From Chryseobacterium aquifrigidense (GTDB taxonomy: Bacteria; Bacteroidota; Bacteroidia; Flavobacteriales; Weeksellaceae), in contig NZ_VFPD01000004.1 of NCBI RefSeq assembly GCF_006716485.1, positions 124,001 to 188,000 on the forward strand: DNA of 64,000 bases, given 5' to 3'. Below the pieces are notes generated by a model. It saw only the letters and a program-made list of their open reading frames with translations. It was not told where the DNA came from and did no database searches. The position numbers and the translations under genes were made by a program. This document shows positions 60,798 through 64,000 of this stretch, one piece after another. How positions within the stretch are numbered: position 1 is the stretch's first letter; each line of letters starts with the position of its first letter.

Positions 60798-62876
60798 TTA
60801 ACCTTTTATAATCTTTTTAGAGATGGCCTGTCCATTCTTTAATTTTAATTCTACGATGTATAATCCTGAAGGAAGTTCAGTCATATTGACCTGATTATCC
60901 GAGAACTGTACATTCATTCTTTGTCCTACTGCGTTGGTAACGTTTATTTTTTCAATCGCAGAATCAGTTTTAACTATAAGAATTCCTTTTGTAGGGTTAG
61001 GATATATTCCGATTACAGATTTGTTCAGCTTAGTTTCTGAAGTACTTAAAGAAGAGGTAGGTTTGATGCATCTTACTGATGATCCCTGTCCTCTCATTGC
61101 TCCAGCTGATGGGTTGGCGATTGTTGATCCTATATACAGATATTTTGCTCCTAAGCTTGATGTATCAGAGCTCCAGAAATAACCTCTTTGCCCTACAAAA
61201 GTAAAGCTCCCATCACTGGAGCTTCTGTATCCTCCCGCCGGTAATTTAAGATTGCTGCTGTAAGCGGTTGCCGGATTACCAATACTTTCAGCTCCAATTA
61301 AAGTAGTCCAGTCTGCCTGGGAAGGCATTTTCCAGTCTGCACCTATTGCTTTACACGGATCTACTCCCACAGATGCATTAATATCTGCAGCCGATACTCC
61401 ATTCCAGGCATCTCCACTTGCAAAACCTGCCCACCATGCAGGAGATCCAGCAATGTAACCTCCTGCAGTGGCACTTGTTCCTTCCGGAGTATTAGGTGAT
61501 GGAGCCTGAACGACCTGAGAATTTCTAAGCTGGTGGCCATCATCCCATCTTCCCCACTGGAAAAGGTCTCCGTATGAGTTCGCATCCGCTACTGATGAAG
61601 CAACCTGTGAACTTCCGAGATTCTGCTGAAGCCATATTTTTCCGTCAGCACCTCTTACCGTAGTATAAGCAACCTGCTGCCCTCTGTACATAAAACTCAC
61701 ACAACCTATATCTCCTGTATTAGCTCCAGGATCTGTATTGCTGCATGTTTGCGGATTCAGGTTCAGAGAAATTCTTTTTACTTTTGTTGTATTGTCTGAA
61801 TATGCCAAGACAAGATAATTCTGTGCTTTATCTATTGCCAGATCATTGTATTTTGCCTCCCCATCTGATACAAAATCTCCTCCAAAGGGCACCCAGTTTT
61901 GTGAATCGTCTAGTTTATAAACGGTATTTCTCAGGAAATTATCATTTTCAAAACGGCTCGCTACCACATAAGGTTTTCCGGATTCTGTTACGGCTAAGGC
62001 AACATGCTGTACTCTTCCCTCGGAGAAATTGGCATTTCCAACCTGTACCCATGAGTTTCCGTCAAATTTCTTGACATTCACTTTTTTTCCTCCTCCAGAG
62101 TTTGAAACATAGGCTACATAAATCCTATTTGCTCCATCTAAAGCAATATCAGCATTGTACTGTTCCCCTGATGAAGAAGCATCTGCCGCCGCTCCGCCCA
62201 CTAAACTCCAGTTTTGTGTGGAGCTTGCATCTGTACTGTTCTGAAAAACCTTTATCCCTCCGGAGACATTACATGTATACACCATGTCATTGGTTCCAAT
62301 CACCATTTCAGCAAATTCGGCACCTCCTGAAAACCCGGCATTTCCTACCTGTTCCCACGCTCCTCCAAAATATCTTTTTACGGTTCCGGAACCGTAAGAT
62401 CCATAAGTGAATATAATATTATCAGAGGATACTGCTGATGCCTGATAATTTACAGAACTGTCTGTGGCGTTAGGAAGCTGAGACCATAAAGAACCAGTAA
62501 ACAAACGGACTTCCATCCCGGAGCCTGGATAGCCAAGTTGATTGGTATAATAAATACTGTTACCGTTCGGGCTTATAGACAATGAATTATAAGTAGCTGT
62601 TCCTGTTGTAACTCCGGGTGTTCCGCCCAAGTAGGACCATGAGCTTCCGTTAAATTTCTGAACAGAACCTTTGGCTACTGAAACGTTGTAATATGATAAA
62701 TAGTAGTTTCCTGAGTTATCAATTACAAGATTATTGAAACTGCTTCCTCCTGCAGATACATCCTGAATTCCTCCTACATTTTCCCATTGCTGGGCGTACA
62801 TATAGCTTCCAGCAACGGTTAGCACTGCTAATCCTGTTCTGATTTTTCGTATTGCAAAATGTAAATCTTTAAACAT
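60798..62876 (-). CDS. T9SS-exported protein with beta-propeller-like repeats and FISUMP domain
   Basis: A 692-residue secreted protein. After a signal peptide (about 1-29) come repeats of the 'W..VGG...' type about 50-60 residues apart (WENVGG, WSYLGG, WEQVGN, WSLVGG, WVQVGN, WVPFGG), suggesting a six-bladed beta-propeller. A Fibrobacter-major-paralogue (FISUMP) domain covers about 395-610 (WLQQNLGSS, GDLFQWGRWDDGH, DWKMPSQADW). A T9SS sorting domain ends the protein (IGIYPNPTKG and LPSGLYIVELKLKNG). Likely a surface or secreted binding protein; ligand unknown. Transcribed divergently from an AraC regulator. Confidence 0.88.
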   Translation of the reverse strand: MFKDLHFAIRKIRTGLAVLTVAGSYMYAQQWENVGGIQDVSAGGSSFNNLVIDNSGNYYLSYYNVSVAKGSVQKFNGSSWSYLGGTPGVTTGTATYNSLSISPNGNSIYYTNQLGYPGSGMEVRLFTGSLWSQLPNATDSSVNYQASAVSSDNIIFTYGSYGSGTVKRYFGGAWEQVGNAGFSGGAEFAEMVIGTNDMVYTCNVSGGIKVFQNSTDASSTQNWSLVGGAAADASSSGEQYNADIALDGANRIYVAYVSNSGGGKKVNVKKFDGNSWVQVGNANFSEGRVQHVALAVTESGKPYVVASRFENDNFLRNTVYKLDDSQNWVPFGGDFVSDGEAKYNDLAIDKAQNYLVLAYSDNTTKVKRISLNLNPQTCSNTDPGANTGDIGCVSFMYRGQQVAYTTVRGADGKIWLQQNLGSSQVASSVADANSYGDLFQWGRWDDGHQLRNSQVVQAPSPNTPEGTSATAGGYIAGSPAWWAGFASGDAWNGVSAADINASVGVDPCKAIGADWKMPSQADWTTLIGAESIGNPATAYSSNLKLPAGGYRSSSDGSFTFVGQRGYFWSSDTSSLGAKYLYIGSTIANPSAGAMRGQGSSVRCIKPTSSLSTSETKLNKSVIGIYPNPTKGILIVKTDSAIEKINVTNAVGQRMNVQFSDNQVNMTELPSGLYIVELKLKNGQAISKKIIKG

Positions 62877-62911
62877 ATGAAATATTATTTTTAATTATTC
62901 TAAATTTAATT

Positions 62912-62930
62912 TAATTTTGCGCAAAAGTAC
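62912..62930. promoter_or_regulatory. Overlapping divergent -7 elements sharing a palindrome
   Basis: TAATTTTG (62912-62919, plus) and TACTTTTG (complement of 62923-62930, minus) both fit TAnnTTTG. Together they contain the perfect palindrome TTTTGCGCAAAA (62915-62926). One would drive the AraC gene and the other the FISUMP gene. Confidence 0.5.
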
Positions 62931-63009
62931 CTCACATAATTTACCCCGAGTTATCATTTTTGAACTTTTGGTTATCCTGCGAAGGACTTTTATCATAAGA
63001 AGTTATACC

Positions 63010-63903
63010 ATGGCCGTAAAAATGTGTTGTATGAGGAGTCAATCAAAAAGTGGGCTTTTGTTCAGATCCGAGGACATCAAAATCATTATGCAGGAGGACC
63101 TGTGCCCTGATGAATCCTTCAAGTCTCATATGCTGGAGGGTAAGTCAAGTTTTAATCTGCTTTTCCTGCTAAGTGATGGTATTAATCTGGAAGCTCACGA
63201 TTGCGGAACTCAGTTTGTATTTAAAAAGAATCAATATATTCTTCATTATTCTCCTGAAGAAAGTGTTGCTGAATTATGGACAGAAAATCAGGAAATCCTG
63301 AGATATCTTCAGATTCAGATCAATTATCAATATATTTTTAACCTCATCAATCCCGAGCTTAATCGTGAGAATGCTGAGATTCTCGAAAATATGATTCATA
63401 ATAATTTCATATTCCTTCATAAAGAAACACCACCGGATATGACGGTCGAAATGCATATGATTGTCAAAGAAATTCTGGGTTATACCAAGCGTGGAATTAT
63501 GCAGAAATTATTTATCGAAGCCAAAATTATTAAGCTTCTTATTCTGATCTTCGAGCAATTTAATGAGAAAAATCTATTGGAGGCTACTCCAAAGACTCCC
63601 GAAATGATCCGGAAATTCATTGACGAGAATTATCACAGGAATATAAAGGCGGAGGAAATAGGAAAATATTTTGGTCTTAACCAAAATATTATCAGAAAGG
63701 AGTTTAAAACTCAGTATCATACAACGATTGCCCATTACATTTCGGAACTCAGGATGTTGAAAGCAAAGAAACTGATCACCGATAAAGAAATTATGATCAA
63801 AGAGATCGCTATTGAATGCGGTTATGAATATCTTCAGAACTTTACCCGGGCCTTTAAAAAGAAATTTGGAGTGTCTCCGGAAAGCCTCAGGAATAATAAA
63901 TAG
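63010..63903 (+). CDS. AraC family transcriptional regulator
   Basis: A 298-residue protein with an N-terminal sensing domain (about 1-190, no cupin motif plain enough to name a ligand) and a C-terminal AraC DNA-binding domain (about 195-298) with two helix-turn-helix units: RNIKAEEIGKYFGLNQNIIRKEFK (quoted as KAEEIGKYFGLNQ) and IKEIAIECGYEYLQNFTRAFKKKFG (quoted as IAIECGYEYLQNFTRAF), ending GVSPESLRNNK. The ATG at 63010 was chosen; upstream in-frame codons begin at a TTG inside the promoter. It is divergent from the FISUMP-domain gene and could regulate it. Confidence 0.9.
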   Translation: MAVKMCCMRSQSKSGLLFRSEDIKIIMQEDLCPDESFKSHMLEGKSSFNLLFLLSDGINLEAHDCGTQFVFKKNQYILHYSPEESVAELWTENQEILRYLQIQINYQYIFNLINPELNRENAEILENMIHNNFIFLHKETPPDMTVEMHMIVKEILGYTKRGIMQKLFIEAKIIKLLILIFEQFNEKNLLEATPKTPEMIRKFIDENYHRNIKAEEIGKYFGLNQNIIRKEFKTQYHTTIAHYISELRMLKAKKLITDKEIMIKEIAIECGYEYLQNFTRAFKKKFGVSPESLRNNK

Positions 63904-63904
63904 A

Positions 63905-63932
63905 AAAACCGCCTAACGAATTAAGCGGTTTT
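63905..63932 (+). terminator. Terminator of the AraC gene
   Basis: AAAACCGC (63905-63912) pairs with GCGGTTTT (63925-63932), with further inner pairing TAA/TTA. It starts 2 bp after the stop codon. Confidence 0.85.
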
Positions 63933-64000
63933 GTATATGTTGTTTTGCTTTGATATTACTTTTTCAGAATTCAGGTGAAAAAGCAATGACAATCAATTAA

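Overview
The window reads as chromosomal DNA of a Bacteroidota bacterium, most likely a Chryseobacterium-like member of the Flavobacteriia. Supporting signs are low GC content, promoters of the Bacteroidota type (TTTG, 17-19 bp, TAnnTTTG), type IX secretion sorting domains on large secreted enzymes, a double-glycine 'bacteriocin-like' peptide with the leader type common in Chryseobacterium, a cbb3 oxidase assembly cluster, a MeaB/methylmalonyl-CoA mutase pathway, and short intergenic palindromes of the kind scattered in Chryseobacterium. I see no rRNA, tRNA, insertion sequence, prophage or CRISPR array.

Layout. 1-3.9 kb: end of ccoP, then ccoG, ccoH and a TauE/SafE-like membrane protein (cbb3 oxidase maturation). 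3.9-6.8 kb: a secreted protein, serS and a lipoprotein. 6.8-13 kb: a surface-glycan group (asnB, flippase, glycosyltransferase, polytopic membrane protein). 13-18.5 kb: an Fe-S protein pair, an MCE/MlaD protein and a PpiD-like foldase. 18.7-25.9 kb: lon, an AI-2E-type permease, a Cys-rich double-Gly peptide, DoxX, an acyl-CoA dehydrogenase and a DUF4349 lipoprotein. 26-28 kb: GumN-like protein, ECF sigma factor and a membrane protein (candidate sigma regulator). 28-33 kb: pgi, folD, queE and a polyprenyl glycosylphosphotransferase. 33-35.1 kb: mlaE, mlaF and an overlapping outer-membrane barrel gene. 35-41.5 kb: M48 protease, DUF4251 lipoprotein, meaB, two tandem cytochrome c lipoproteins and a T9SS-exported M36 protease. 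41.7-46.1 kb: an RNA-repair/ribosome-rescue operon with an unusual upstream control region. 46-53.4 kb: M28 peptidase, methylmalonyl-CoA mutase, S9 peptidase, a secreted protein and prfA. 53.5-57.5 kb: a TonB-dependent receptor and an amino-acid permease behind a SAM-I riboswitch. 57.7-64 kb: a T9SS GH13 amylase, a T9SS FISUMP-domain protein and an AraC regulator.

The most interesting region is 41.7-46.05 kb. Five genes on the minus strand (basic unknown protein, RtcB RNA ligase, nucleotidyltransferase-fold protein, PrfH release factor homologue, TPR protein) are tightly packed and end in a terminator. Upstream, in transcription order, lie a consensus promoter, a 25-codon leader ORF, an intrinsic terminator whose 5' arm can instead pair with leader codons 18-22, two inverted repeats, and a second promoter. 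This looks like a translation-coupled attenuator in front of genes that act on damaged ribosomes or RNA. The parts are visible in the sequence; the sensing mechanism is inference.

Two other points deserve attention. The TonB receptor and APC permease behind the SAM riboswitch look like a two-membrane methionine-related uptake route. The OM-barrel gene that overlaps mlaF is a candidate outer-membrane partner for the Mla lipid transporter.
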